NCBI GenBank assembly: GCA_904418995.1
Contig: CAJFQF010000005.1
Span: 1-64,000, forward strand
Source: Heritagella_A intestinalis
GTDB taxonomy: Bacteria > Bacillota > Clostridia > Oscillospirales > Acutalibacteraceae
DNA length: 64,000 nt
Direction of reading: 5' to 3'
Below are positions 1-7,702 of the stretch, piece after piece. Position 1 is the first letter of the stretch. The number at the start of each line of letters is the position of its first letter. The notes beneath the pieces are model-generated. The model was not told the origin of the DNA and made no database searches. It was given only the letters and a program-made list of their open reading frames with translations. The position numbers were made by a program, and so were the translations under genes.

Positions 1-62
1 CTCTAATGTATGGACGCCGGAGGAAAACCCTTCCGGCTGGGAAAAACAGGAGGAATAATGCT

Positions 63-1124
63 ATGAGTAAAATTGAAATCAAGGGAATCGACGTCTCCAC
101 CTTCCAAAAGGAAGTAGACTGGAAGCAGGTAAAGGCCGACGGGGTAAAATTTGCCATTCTCCGGGCTGGCTTCGGGGACGGCAATCAGGACGTCATGTTC
201 GAGAGCCACATCAAAGGCGCGCTGTACGCCGGCCTGGATGTGGGCATTTACTGGTTCCTCTATCCGACCTCGGCGGCGGAGGCTCGGCAGGAGGCCCGCA
301 AGTGCCTGAAAATCCTGGAGCCCTATAAGGGCAAAATCAATTATCCTATCTATGCAGACTACGAGTACGACAGCGACCGCTATGCCCAGGAGCAGGGGGT
401 GGCGGTAACCAAGGCCTTCCGCACGGACTGCATCGTTGCCTTCTGCGAAGAAATCGAGAGCGCAGGCTGGTATGCTGGCTGGTACGCCAACCTGGACTAT
501 ATCCGTAATAAAGTGGATATGACTCGTCTGAGCCGCTATGATCTGTGGCTGGCAGATTACACCGGCGGCCCCAATTATGATTGCGGGATGCAGCAGTTTA
601 CCAGCTCCGGCAAGGTGGACGGCATTACCGGCGGTGTGGACTGCAACACCGCTTTCCGGGACTATCCCACCCGCATCCGGGAGAAGGGCTGCAATCATCT
701 GGGTGGGGGTAAGCCAACAACTGGCAAGCCCTCCACCACCAAGACCGGCACCTGCACCGGCGACGGTGTGCGCATCCGGGCCGAAGCCCACACGGCGGCC
801 AAGGTCCTGGGCAGCGCCGACAAAGGAGACCGCCTGGAGCTGCTGGATGATGACGGCTGGGGCTGGTCCAAGGTCAAGGCCAACGGCGTCACCGGATGGA
901 TGTACAATGACTATATCAACGGCGCCGGCCGCAGCAAGCCCAAGACGGTCTATTGCAGCGGCTCTTATGTCAACCTCCGCCAGAACCCCAGCACCAGCGC
1001 CAAGGTTGTCCGGCAGCTGCAGCCCGGCGATACCGTCACCCTGGTATCCATCAATCCGGATGGCTGGCTGGACGTTGACGGCGGCTATCTCTACTACGAC
1101 AAGAGCTATCTCTCTATCCGGTGA
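63..1124 (+). CDS. Phage endolysin, GH25 muramidase with two SH3b domains
   Basis: A 353-residue lysozyme that would cleave the N-acetylmuramic acid-beta-1,4-GlcNAc bond of peptidoglycan. The N-terminal GH25 barrel (about residues 5-205) opens with GIDVSTFQ and carries the acidic motif YADYEYD; a late GVDCNTAF segment closes it. A Gly/Thr/Lys linker precedes two SH3b-type wall-binding repeats (about 230-285 and 295-353), each with a VRIR or VNLR core and a GW or DGW turn. I chose the ATG at 63 because AGGAGG lies at 48-53; an upstream in-frame ATG at 6 lacks a site. No signal peptide is seen, so release should depend on the holin two genes downstream. Context makes this a prophage lysis gene rather than a host autolysin. 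Confidence 0.9.
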   Translation: MSKIEIKGIDVSTFQKEVDWKQVKADGVKFAILRAGFGDGNQDVMFESHIKGALYAGLDVGIYWFLYPTSAAEARQEARKCLKILEPYKGKINYPIYADYEYDSDRYAQEQGVAVTKAFRTDCIVAFCEEIESAGWYAGWYANLDYIRNKVDMTRLSRYDLWLADYTGGPNYDCGMQQFTSSGKVDGITGGVDCNTAFRDYPTRIREKGCNHLGGGKPTTGKPSTTKTGTCTGDGVRIRAEAHTAAKVLGSADKGDRLELLDDDGWGWSKVKANGVTGWMYNDYINGAGRSKPKTVYCSGSYVNLRQNPSTSAKVVRQLQPGDTVTLVSINPDGWLDVDGGYLYYDKSYLSIR

Positions 1125-1133
1125 GGTGGCCCC

Positions 1134-1430
1134 ATGGACTTAATCGAAAATCTCGCGTCCCTCTGCGGCTACTTAACGGTAATTGCCACCCTCTGTGGGG
1201 CGATCTACCGGTTTTCCCGGCGGCTGGAGCGCATCGAGCGCCACCAGCACAACGACTATCTCGCCATGCTCCGGTTGACCATCATGTCGGAGGAGATGCC
1301 TATCGAGGAGAGGCTGAAAGCTGGGGAAGAGTACGTCCGGGAGGGTGGCAACGGGGCGGTAAAGGCCCGGTATCAGATCATGACAGAACAATATCAAGAA
1401 GAAATCGGAGGAAACGACCATGAAAATTAA
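1134..1430 (+). CDS. Small phage membrane protein between endolysin and holin
   Basis: A 98-residue protein with one hydrophobic N-terminal helix (about residues 8-27), a basic turn RFSRRLERIER and a charged C-terminal half containing MSEEMPIEERLKAGEEY. Proteins of this build commonly sit between lysin and holin genes in clostridial prophages, but I know of no proven function. The ATG follows the endolysin stop by 9 nt and its 3' end overlaps the holin start by 11 nt, so the three genes form one lysis cassette. It could be a second holin or an antiholin-like regulator; the sequence does not decide this. Confidence 0.7.
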   Translation: MDLIENLASLCGYLTVIATLCGAIYRFSRRLERIERHQHNDYLAMLRLTIMSEEMPIEERLKAGEEYVREGGNGAVKARYQIMTEQYQEEIGGNDHEN

Positions 1431-1677
1431 CTGGAAAGTTCGCCTGAAGAATAAGTCCTTCTGGCTGGCCCTGATTCCCGCCCTGCTGCTGCTCATCCAG
1501 CAGGTTTGTGCCATGTTCGGCCTGACGTTGGATTTGGTGCCCATCCAGGAGCAGCTGCTGGGCATCGTCGGCACGGTATTCACCCTGCTGGCCCTGTTCG
1601 GCATCGTCAACGATCCCACCACCGCCGGCGGCTCCGACAGCGACCAGGCCATGGGATACACCGAACCGAAAGAATAA
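1420..1677 (+). CDS. Phage holin, phiLC3 family
   Basis: An 85-residue protein with two hydrophobic segments (about residues 13-32 and 42-62) separated by a short turn, a basic N-terminus (KINWKVRLKNKSFW) and a hydrophilic tail. The pattern NKSFWLALIPA followed by LLGIVGTVFTLLALFGIVNDPTT is typical of phiLC3-family holins, which form membrane lesions that let the endolysin reach the wall. GGAGG upstream sets the ATG at 1420. It is the last gene before a strong terminator and then the tRNA-Lys gene, so it marks the lysis end of a prophage. Confidence 0.88.
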   Translation: MKINWKVRLKNKSFWLALIPALLLLIQQVCAMFGLTLDLVPIQEQLLGIVGTVFTLLALFGIVNDPTTAGGSDSDQAMGYTEPKE

Positions 1678-1691
1678 TACCCTAAATGCAC

Positions 1692-1733
1692 ACCGCCCCC
1701 GCTCGGATTTTTCTCCGGGTGGGGGCGGTTTTT
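1692..1733 (+). terminator. Rho-independent terminator of the phage lysis cassette
   Basis: A GC-rich stem of about 15 bp (ACCGCCCCCGCTCGG against CCGGGTGGGGGCGGT, with mismatches near the loop) is followed by a run of five T. It lies 15 nt after the holin stop codon. Confidence 0.88.
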
Positions 1734-1744
1734 GCGTTGAAAAT

Positions 1745-1772
1745 TTTTGAAAAGTAGTCAAAAAGTAGTCAA
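1745..1772. repeat. Tandem AAAGTAGTCAAA repeats, possible integrase arm sites
   Basis: AAAAGTAGTCA occurs twice head to tail with the copies touching. The pair lies between the phage terminator and the tRNA-Lys terminator. Short direct repeats of this kind are typical arm-type sites for tyrosine integrases of Firmicutes elements, and AGTAGT resembles the core of the Tn916 arm repeat. Assignment as part of attR is inference; no integrase gene is inside the window. Confidence 0.4.
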
Positions 1773-1792
1773 AGTCCGTTTTCAAGCAAAAG

Positions 1793-1838
1793 AAAAACCG
1801 CACAAACAGCCTCAAAGTGGCTATTTAATGCGGTTTTT
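1793..1838 (-). terminator. Terminator of tRNA-Lys (likely bidirectional)
   Basis: An outer stem AAAAACCGCA...TGCGGTTTTT encloses a small AGCC/GGCT hairpin. Read on the minus strand it follows the tRNA CCA end by a few bases and ends in a T-rich run. Confidence 0.75.
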
Positions 1839-1840
1839 CT

Positions 1841-1916
1841 TGGTGAACCATCGGGGATTCGAACCCCGGACACCCTGATTAAAAGTCAGGTGCTCTACCG
1901 ACTGAGCTAATGATTC
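1841..1916 (-). tRNA. tRNA-Lys (anticodon TTT)
   Basis: A 76-nt cloverleaf on the minus strand. The acceptor stem pairs GAATCAT with ATGGTTC, the discriminator is A and CCA is encoded. The anticodon arm reads CTGAC TTTTAAT-type loop giving anticodon TTT, and the T arm is CGGGG TTCGAAT CCCCG. The gene lies 164 nt from the phage holin stop with convergent orientation, which fits use of its 3' end as a phage attachment core. Confidence 0.95.
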
Positions 1917-2206
1917 AAACCAGCTGTCTCAAGAACAGCTTTCATATTATATCAGGGGATTTCTCTTTTGTCAAGGGAAAAATCAAGTTTTCCTGGGATT
2001 TCGTCCCCGCACCGTGCCAAATCCAATGGAGTTCCCGGATTTTTCCGAAAGATTGCGGGAAAAGAAAAGTTTCCGCCGGACTTTTCAGAACCGGGGAACT
2101 ATGGTAAAATAAAGAATCAAGAGTGCTGCCGGAAGAATATCGCGCTGGCAGCAAGGCTTTCCCAAAAGCCAGTGGCTGCAAGATAGAGGAAAAAGGAAGG
2201 ATGCCA

Positions 2207-3013
2207 ATGATCTATATATCAGACTGCCACACGCACACCCACTGTTCCCCGGATGCATCGGATTCGGTTTCGATGATGTGTCAGGCGGCGAAAAGCGCTG
2301 ATTTGTATGCCGTCACCATTACGGATCACTGCGAGTGCAATCTGTATTGGCAAGACGGTTATGACCAGACCATTCGCCAGTCCTATCTGGAAACCCGGCA
2401 GGCCGCTATTGCCTATACCGGAAAGCTGCGTGTCCTGGCCGGTATTGAGCTGGGGCAGCCCATGCAGGATTTGGCGGCGGCAGAGGATGCTCTCTCTATG
2501 GGAGAACTGGATTTCGTCTTGGGTTCTCTCCACAATATTCGCGGACGTCCGGATTTTTATGAGCTGGATTACCGCACGGAATCGGTAGAGGACCTGTTCA
2601 ATGCCTATCTGGATGAATTGATGGAAATGGTGGAGTGGGGGAAATTTGATTCCCTGGCCCATCTGACCTATCCTTTGCGCTATATTGTCGGAGAGGCGGG
2701 CATCCCGCTGGATTTTGTCCGTTTTGACAGGAAGATGGAGGCGATTCTGCGCCGCTTGGCGGAAAAGGGAATCGCCCTGGAAGTGAACACCTCGGGCCTG
2801 CGCCAGAAGATTGGGAGCACCCTCCCCGGCATGGATATTATACGCCGTTTCCGGGAATGTGGCGGCAAATATGTCACATTGGGTTCCGATTCCCACCGCT
2901 GGAAAGATGTAGGGGCCGGGATTCAGGAGGGAATTCGGCTTCTTCGGGAAGCGGGCTTCACTCACTATACTCTGTTTGAAAAGCGCCGTCCCAAGCTCAT
3001 TCCTCTGGATTGA
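2207..3013 (+). CDS. hisJ: Histidinol-phosphatase family protein (PHP domain)
   Basis: A 268-residue PHP-superfamily metallo-phosphoesterase. Metal-ligand motifs run in the expected order: CHTHTHCSPD at the start, DHCECN, a GIELGQ segment, LGSLHN and a C-terminal GSDSHR. In Bacillus HisJ dephosphorylates histidinol phosphate in histidine synthesis. No other his gene is nearby, so the substrate is uncertain and a general PHP phosphatase is possible. AAGGAAGG at 2193-2200 fits the ATG at 2207 best; an ATG at 2201 is too close, and a longer upstream frame has no ribosome site. It sits alone between the tRNA and an Lrp operon. Confidence 0.82.
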   Translation: MIYISDCHTHTHCSPDASDSVSMMCQAAKSADLYAVTITDHCECNLYWQDGYDQTIRQSYLETRQAAIAYTGKLRVLAGIELGQPMQDLAAAEDALSMGELDFVLGSLHNIRGRPDFYELDYRTESVEDLFNAYLDELMEMVEWGKFDSLAHLTYPLRYIVGEAGIPLDFVRFDRKMEAILRRLAEKGIALEVNTSGLRQKIGSTLPGMDIIRRFRECGGKYVTLGSDSHRWKDVGAGIQEGIRLLREAGFTHYTLFEKRRPKLIPLD

Positions 3014-3084
3014 GAAGCCTGTTTTGCAAGGCGTAAAGGCCGCAAAATTTCTGTATGATACTATTTTTAGAAAGGAACGTTCCT

Positions 3085-3570
3085 ATGGAGAAAAAGTTAT
3101 TGCAGCTTTTGGAAGAAAATGCCCGGCTCAGCAATAAGCAGCTGGCTGTCATGCTGAACTGCACCGAGGAGGAAGTGGAAGCGGCCATTGCCGATTATGA
3201 AGCCCGGGGCATCCTGAAGGGCTATAAGGCCCTGGTCAACTGGGAAAAGGCCGATGAAAATCACGCCACCGCTCTTATCGAGCTGAAAGTCACGCCCAAG
3301 CGGGAAAGCGGCTTTGACGAAATCGCAGACCGGGTCATGGCCTTCGATGAGGTGGAGAGTGTCCGGCTCATGTCCGGTGGTTTTGACCTGGCGGTGACGG
3401 TCAGCGGCAAGAGCATGCAGGATATCGCCCTGTTTGTGGCCCGGCGTCTTTCTCCTCTGGATGGCGTGCTGGCTACCTCCACCCACTTTGTGCTGACCCG
3501 CTATAAAGAGGGCGGCGTGTCCTTTAAGGACGATGAAATTGATGAGAGAAGGGGCATGCTGAGTGATTGA
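3085..3570 (+). CDS. Lrp/AsnC family transcriptional regulator
   Basis: A 161-residue regulator with an N-terminal winged helix (LLQLLEENARLSNKQLAVML) and a C-terminal RAM ligand domain (about residues 65-140). Family members sense amino acids and form octamers. AGAAAGGA sets the ATG at 3085. The 3' end overlaps the start of an aminotransferase gene by 8 nt, so the pair is translationally coupled. This suggests that the regulator controls, and responds to a substrate or product of, that enzyme; this is inference. Confidence 0.9.
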   Translation: MEKKLLQLLEENARLSNKQLAVMLNCTEEEVEAAIADYEARGILKGYKALVNWEKADENHATALIELKVTPKRESGFDEIADRVMAFDEVESVRLMSGGFDLAVTVSGKSMQDIALFVARRLSPLDGVLATSTHFVLTRYKEGGVSFKDDEIDERRGMLSD

Positions 3571-4732
3571 TTATCGGTCGTTTCTCAACCGTGAGGTGCA
3601 GGAGATCAAACCCTCCGGCATCCGGCGTTTTTTTGATATTGCCAGCGAGATGGACAATGTCATTTCCCTGAGCATCGGGGAACCGGACTTTTCCACGCCC
3701 TATCATGTGCGCCAGGAAGGCATCCGCACCCTGGAACAGGGCAAAACCTGGTATTCCCCTAACCGGGGATTCATGGAGCTCCGGGAGGAAATCTGCCGGT
3801 GGATGGGCCGGCGGTATGGGGTGGAGTATTCCCCCAAGGATGATGTGCTGGTGACGGTGGGCGGTTCCGAGGCCCTGGATATGTGTATCCGCTCTTTAGT
3901 GAGCCCCGGGGATGAGGTACTGATTCCCGAGCCCAGTTTTGTGTGCTATGTGCCCCTGACCCAAATGGCCAGAGGTGTCCCGGTAGTCATCGAGACCAAG
4001 GCGGAGGACCATTTCCGCCTGACAGCCCAGGCTCTGCGGGAGAAGATCACCCCCAAAACCAAGCTGCTGATTCTGCCCTACCCCAACAACCCCACCGGGG
4101 CCGTCATGCGCCGGGAGGACCTGGAAGCCATTGCCCAGGTGGTAGAGGAAAACAACTTGCTGGTGCTCTCCGATGAAATCTATGGAGAACTCACTTATGG
4201 CCACCAGCGCCACGTGTGCTTTGCTTCCCTGCCGGGGATGCGGGAGCGCACCATTGTGGTCAACGGCTTTTCCAAAATGTTCGCCATGACCGGCTGGCGG
4301 CTGGGTTTCGCCGTGGGGCCCCGGGAGCTGATCGGGCCCATGACCAAGCTGCATCAGTATGCCATTATGAGTGCCCCTACCACTGCCCAGTATGCGGCCA
4401 CCGAGGCCCTGCGCAATGGGGACGGGGACATCGAGTATATGCGGGAGCAGTACGATATGCGCCGCCGTCTCATTGTGGACGGCCTGAACCGCATCGGCCT
4501 GCCATGTTTTGAGCCGGAAGGGGCTTTCTATGTGTTCCCCAGCCTGGCCAAAACCGGTATGGATTCCGAAACCTTCTGTGAGCGCCTTCTTCAGGAGGAG
4601 CGGGTGGCTGTGGTGCCCGGCTCCGCCTTTGGAGACTGCGGCGAGGGGTTTGCCCGGATTTCTTACTGCTATTCTATTAAACATATTACGGAGGCCCTGC
4701 GCCGCATGGAGCGCTTTGTGAATCGCTTATGA
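3563..4732 (+). CDS. Class I/II aminotransferase (PLP dependent)
   Basis: A 389-residue fold-type I aminotransferase. Landmarks are SIGEPDFSTP, the PLP phosphate-binding loop GGSEALD, LPYPNNPTGAV, the SDEIYGEL segment with the PLP-nitrogen aspartate, the Schiff-base lysine in GFSKMFAMTGWRLG, and the carboxylate-binding arginine near FARISYC. It resembles aspartate/aromatic and PatA-type enzymes; the amino acid used cannot be read from sequence. Translation starts with GTG at 3563, inside the end of the Lrp gene, after AGAAGGGG. It overlaps the next gene by 4 nt (ATGA). Confidence 0.9.
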   Translation: MIDYRSFLNREVQEIKPSGIRRFFDIASEMDNVISLSIGEPDFSTPYHVRQEGIRTLEQGKTWYSPNRGFMELREEICRWMGRRYGVEYSPKDDVLVTVGGSEALDMCIRSLVSPGDEVLIPEPSFVCYVPLTQMARGVPVVIETKAEDHFRLTAQALREKITPKTKLLILPYPNNPTGAVMRREDLEAIAQVVEENNLLVLSDEIYGELTYGHQRHVCFASLPGMRERTIVVNGFSKMFAMTGWRLGFAVGPRELIGPMTKLHQYAIMSAPTTAQYAATEALRNGDGDIEYMREQYDMRRRLIVDGLNRIGLPCFEPEGAFYVFPSLAKTGMDSETFCERLLQEERVAVVPGSAFGDCGEGFARISYCYSIKHITEALRRMERFVNRL

Positions 4733-5868
4733 GAGAACAAGTATGCCTTTCCGCCTGTTCCGGATACGACTGGGAGCAGCTTCAGGCCACGGTAGCAAAA
4801 CAGTTTCAGCTGCTGGGCCTGGACGCCCTGGTGCGCCCGGGGATGAAGGCGGTGATTAAACCCAATCTGGTGATACGTTCCGGCACGGACGCCGGCATCG
4901 CCACCCATCCCCTGGTGACGGCGGCGGTAGCCCTGCGCCTGCGGGAGCTGGGAGCCAACGTGCTGGTGGCTGAAAGCCCCGGAGGACCGTACACCCCTGC
5001 CGCTCTGAAGCTCATTTACAGCGGCTGCGGCTATGAGGAGATGTCCCGGCAGTTTGACATCCCCCTGAATCTGGATTGCTCCTATCGGGAAGTCCCGGCC
5101 CCTCACGGGAAACGCTGCCGGGCTTTTCCGGTGATTACCCCCATTTTGGACGCGGACATCGTCATCGACATTGCCAAGATGAAATCCCACTGCATGACCA
5201 TGCTCAGCGGCGCGGTAAAGAACCTGTTCGGCGTGGTGCCGGGGCTGATGAAGCCGGAATTCCACTGCCGCTTCCCGGAAAAGCCTCCTTTCAATGAAAT
5301 GCTGGTGGATTTGTGCCAGCTGGTCAAGCCCACCTTTTGCTTTGTGGACGGCATCCTGGCCATGGAGGGCAACGGCCCTACCGGCGGCAAGCCCCGGTTC
5401 ATGGGGGCGCTGCTGGCTGGCCGCAGCCCTTACGCCGTGGACATGGTGTGCGCTTCCCTGATGAACATGGAACCCATGAATGTCCTGATGCTGCAGGAAG
5501 CGGCGGAGCGGGGTCTGTGTCCAACCTCTTTGGAAGAAATCCAGGTGTTAGGGGAGAAGGTGTCTTCCCTGCGGGCGGAGGACTTTTTGCAGCCGGAATC
5601 CAAAACCAGCAACTTCATTGAGAAGCTGCCCAAATTCCTCCAGCCTATGGCCACCCGCCTGGCCACCCCCTATCCGAAAATCCGGACCAAGCAGTGTGTG
5701 GGCTGCGGCAAGTGCGCCGAAAGCTGTCCCCAGCACACCATCACCGTGGTGGGAAGCCCGAAGAAAGCCAAAATCGACTACAGCCGGTGCATCCGCTGCT
5801 ATTGCTGCCACGAAATGTGCCCGGCCCATGTCATCGACATCAAGCGGCTGTCCCTGTTTAATTTGTAA
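4729..5868 (+). CDS. DUF362 protein with C-terminal 2[4Fe-4S] ferredoxin domain
   Basis: A 379-residue protein. Residues about 1-290 form a DUF362 domain (KAVIKPNLVI, then DIAKMKSH and GAVKNLFGVVPG). The C-terminus holds two clusters: CVGCGKCAESCP and CIRCYCCHEMCP. Members occur in anaerobes as presumed redox enzymes or Fe-S carriers, but no reaction is established. The ATG overlaps the aminotransferase stop by 4 nt, so it belongs to the Lrp/aminotransferase operon, perhaps supplying reducing power for amino acid metabolism. A strong terminator follows. Confidence 0.85.
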   Translation: MREQVCLSACSGYDWEQLQATVAKQFQLLGLDALVRPGMKAVIKPNLVIRSGTDAGIATHPLVTAAVALRLRELGANVLVAESPGGPYTPAALKLIYSGCGYEEMSRQFDIPLNLDCSYREVPAPHGKRCRAFPVITPILDADIVIDIAKMKSHCMTMLSGAVKNLFGVVPGLMKPEFHCRFPEKPPFNEMLVDLCQLVKPTFCFVDGILAMEGNGPTGGKPRFMGALLAGRSPYAVDMVCASLMNMEPMNVLMLQEAAERGLCPTSLEEIQVLGEKVSSLRAEDFLQPESKTSNFIEKLPKFLQPMATRLATPYPKIRTKQCVGCGKCAESCPQHTITVVGSPKKAKIDYSRCIRCYCCHEMCPAHVIDIKRLSLFNL

Positions 5869-5901
5869 GGGCGGGAAAATTCATAGAAAATCGCGCAATC
5901 A

Positions 5902-5930
5902 GGCGGAGCCGCAAGGCTTCGCCTTTTTTA
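5902..5930 (+). terminator. Rho-independent terminator after DUF362 gene
   Basis: A 9-bp stem GGCGGAGCC/GGCTTCGCC with a GCAA tetraloop is followed by TTTTTTA. It closes the Lrp/aminotransferase/DUF362 operon. Confidence 0.92.
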
Positions 5931-5977
5931 TTTTACGGTTTTACAATGAATATTTATCGAGTTACAATAAATAATGA

Positions 5978-6006
5978 TTGACATACGGCATTTGCTCCTG
6001 TATACT
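5978..6006 (+). promoter_or_regulatory. Sigma-A promoter
   Basis: TTGACA (5978-5983) and TATACT (6001-6006) are separated by exactly 17 nt. They lie 35 nt before the DUF2975 start codon. Confidence 0.88.
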
Positions 6007-6040
6007 AAAGGCAGAAAACAAATTGCAAGGAGGAATCCCC

Positions 6041-6520
6041 ATGAAACGCAACCGTCTTTTCTTTTGGCTCAAAGTCTGCCTGATTGGCGCGGCCCTGTGC
6101 GGCCTTGCCGCCTGCGGGTGGCTGCTTCCCGGCGTAGGGGGGACCATTGTTGCCGCTTACCCGGAGTTCAGCAGCTGGTTTTGGCCCTGGCTGATTTTCC
6201 TGTGGTGCGCCGCTGTGCCCTGCTTTGGCATACTGGCCTGCGGTTGGCGGATGGTCTCCCAAATGGCCCGGGGCCGGGTGTTTACCCAAGCAAACGCCGC
6301 TCTTCTGCGGTGGGTTTCCCGGCTGGCGGCCTTTGCAGGCGGTTTCTTGTTGGCGGGAAACCTGGTGCTGTTCCTTTTGAGCATGAGCCACCCCTCCGTA
6401 GTGCTGGCCTTGTTGGTGGGGAGCTTTGCCTGCGGCGCCGTGGCCTTGGCCGTGGAGGCCTTGGCCCGGTTTTGGCAGGAAGCAGCCCGGTTACAGGAAG
6501 AAAACGCACTGACCATTTGA
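6041..6520 (+). CDS. DUF2975 membrane protein (YoaS-like)
   Basis: A 159-residue integral membrane protein with four predicted helices (about residues 8-30, 45-68, 88-110 and 118-140). AAGGAGG sets the start at 6041. DUF2975 proteins are regularly paired with a small YozG-type Cro/CI regulator, as seen here 10 nt downstream. Their function is unknown; a sensory or stress-linked membrane module is a guess. A consensus sigma-A promoter precedes the gene. Confidence 0.82.
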   Translation: MKRNRLFFWLKVCLIGAALCGLAACGWLLPGVGGTIVAAYPEFSSWFWPWLIFLWCAAVPCFGILACGWRMVSQMARGRVFTQANAALLRWVSRLAAFAGGFLLAGNLVLFLLSMSHPSVVLALLVGSFACGAVALAVEALARFWQEAARLQEENALTI

Positions 6521-6530
6521 GGAGGCCCTT

Positions 6531-6764
6531 ATGATTATTGTCAATCTGGATGTGATGTTGGCCAAACGGAAAATGAGCGTCACTCAGCTTTCCCAGCAGG
6601 TGGGCATTACCATGGCCAATATCTCGATTCTGAAAAATGGCCGGGCCAAGGCGGTGAAGCTGGAGACCCTGGACCGCATCTGCCGGGCCCTGCACTGCCA
6701 GCCCGGGGATTTGCTGGAATATCGGGAAGAGCCCCAAGAGGCCGAAAAGGAGGAACTTTCATGA
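6531..6764 (+). CDS. YozG-type Cro/CI helix-turn-helix regulator
   Basis: A 77-residue protein made almost wholly of one Xre-type DNA-binding domain (MSVTQLSQQVGITMANISILKNG, then LDRICRALHCQPGDLLEY). GAGGAGG lies just upstream. It accompanies the DUF2975 gene and overlaps ispE by 4 nt (ATGA), so the regulator and the isoprenoid gene are translationally coupled. It probably autoregulates the promoter at 5978; this is inference from such gene pairs. Confidence 0.88.
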   Translation: MIIVNLDVMLAKRKMSVTQLSQQVGITMANISILKNGRAKAVKLETLDRICRALHCQPGDLLEYREEPQEAEKEELS

Positions 6765-7618
6765 AGTGGACAGAACCGGCTTACGCCAAGCTGAACCTGA
6801 CGTTAGACATTTTAGGCAAATTGGAAAACGGCTACCACAGCCTCTCCATGGTGATGCAGTCGGTGTCCCTGTGCGACCAGGTGACACTGATACGGGGAGA
6901 GGGCGTCTCCGGCTTGCAGGTGGCGTGCGGTAACGGCGCGCCTTCCGGCCCGGAGAATATCGTGTGGCGGGCGGCCCAGTCGTTTTTTGACTACTGCGGC
7001 ATCCAAGACCGGGACGCGCTGTTTCAAATTGAAAAGCACATTCCTTCCCAGGCGGGAATGGGAGGCGGCAGCAGCGACGGCGCGGCGGCCCTCCGGCTGC
7101 TGAACCGGGCGTATGGAACCGGGCTTTCCCCGGAGACGCTGCGGCAAATCGGGGCCGGCGTGGGGGCGGATGTGCCCTTCTGCGTCACTGGCGGCACCAT
7201 GCAGGCCCAGGGCATTGGGGAGAAGCTCACGCCTCTGGCCCCTTTGCCGGACTGCATCCTCCTTTTGTGCAAGCCGCCGGTGGGGGTGAGCACGCCCCAG
7301 GCCTTTCGGGAGAGCGACCGCGCCCCGGCTGTCCCGCCGAAAACCCCGGCCATGGCGGCGGCTCTGGCCTCCGGAGATCTAAACCAGGTGGCGGCCTGTT
7401 TGGGAAACCGGTTTCAGGAGATTCTCCCCCTGCCGGAAATCGAGGAGATTGTCGCCGAGATGAGATTCGGCGGCGCCCTGGGGGCCTGTATGACCGGCAG
7501 CGGCTCGGCGGTGTTCGGCATCTTTACCGAAGAATCCGCCGCTCAAAATACCGGGGAAGCGCTCCGGAAATGGGGGCAGGTGTGGCTGGCTAGGCCGGTG
7601 CCCCAGTGGGAAATTTAA
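6761..7618 (+). CDS. ispE: 4-diphosphocytidyl-2-C-methyl-D-erythritol kinase
   Basis: A 285-residue GHMP kinase that phosphorylates CDP-methylerythritol in the MEP isoprenoid pathway. Motifs are AYAKLNLTLDI at the N-terminus, the ATP-binding PSQAGMGGGSSDGAAA (about residues 94-109), DVPFC and the C-terminal MTGSGSAVFG. Length fits the family. In many Clostridia ispE lies near spoIIR or purR-type genes; here it is the third gene of the DUF2975 operon and spoIIR follows after 84 nt with its own promoter signals. Confidence 0.95.
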   Translation: MKWTEPAYAKLNLTLDILGKLENGYHSLSMVMQSVSLCDQVTLIRGEGVSGLQVACGNGAPSGPENIVWRAAQSFFDYCGIQDRDALFQIEKHIPSQAGMGGGSSDGAAALRLLNRAYGTGLSPETLRQIGAGVGADVPFCVTGGTMQAQGIGEKLTPLAPLPDCILLLCKPPVGVSTPQAFRESDRAPAVPPKTPAMAAALASGDLNQVAACLGNRFQEILPLPEIEEIVAEMRFGGALGACMTGSGSAVFGIFTEESAAQNTGEALRKWGQVWLARPVPQWEI

Positions 7619-7634
7619 TGTGGGGTTTGATATT

Positions 7635-7666
7635 TGGTATAATTTTCTTTTTTCCGCTCCATACTC
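7635..7666 (+). promoter_or_regulatory. Candidate forespore (sigma-F/G) promoter of spoIIR, overlapping an extended -10
   Basis: GTATA (7637-7641) is followed after exactly 18 nt by CATACTC (7660-7666), close to the Bacillus forespore consensus. The same bases contain TGGTATAAT (7635-7643), an extended -10 for sigma-A, but no good -35 box is present. spoIIR is a sigma-F gene in Bacillus, which supports the first reading. Confidence 0.5.
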
Positions 7667-7702
7667 CTACTGTGACGGATTTCACAGAAAGGAAGAGATG
7701 GA

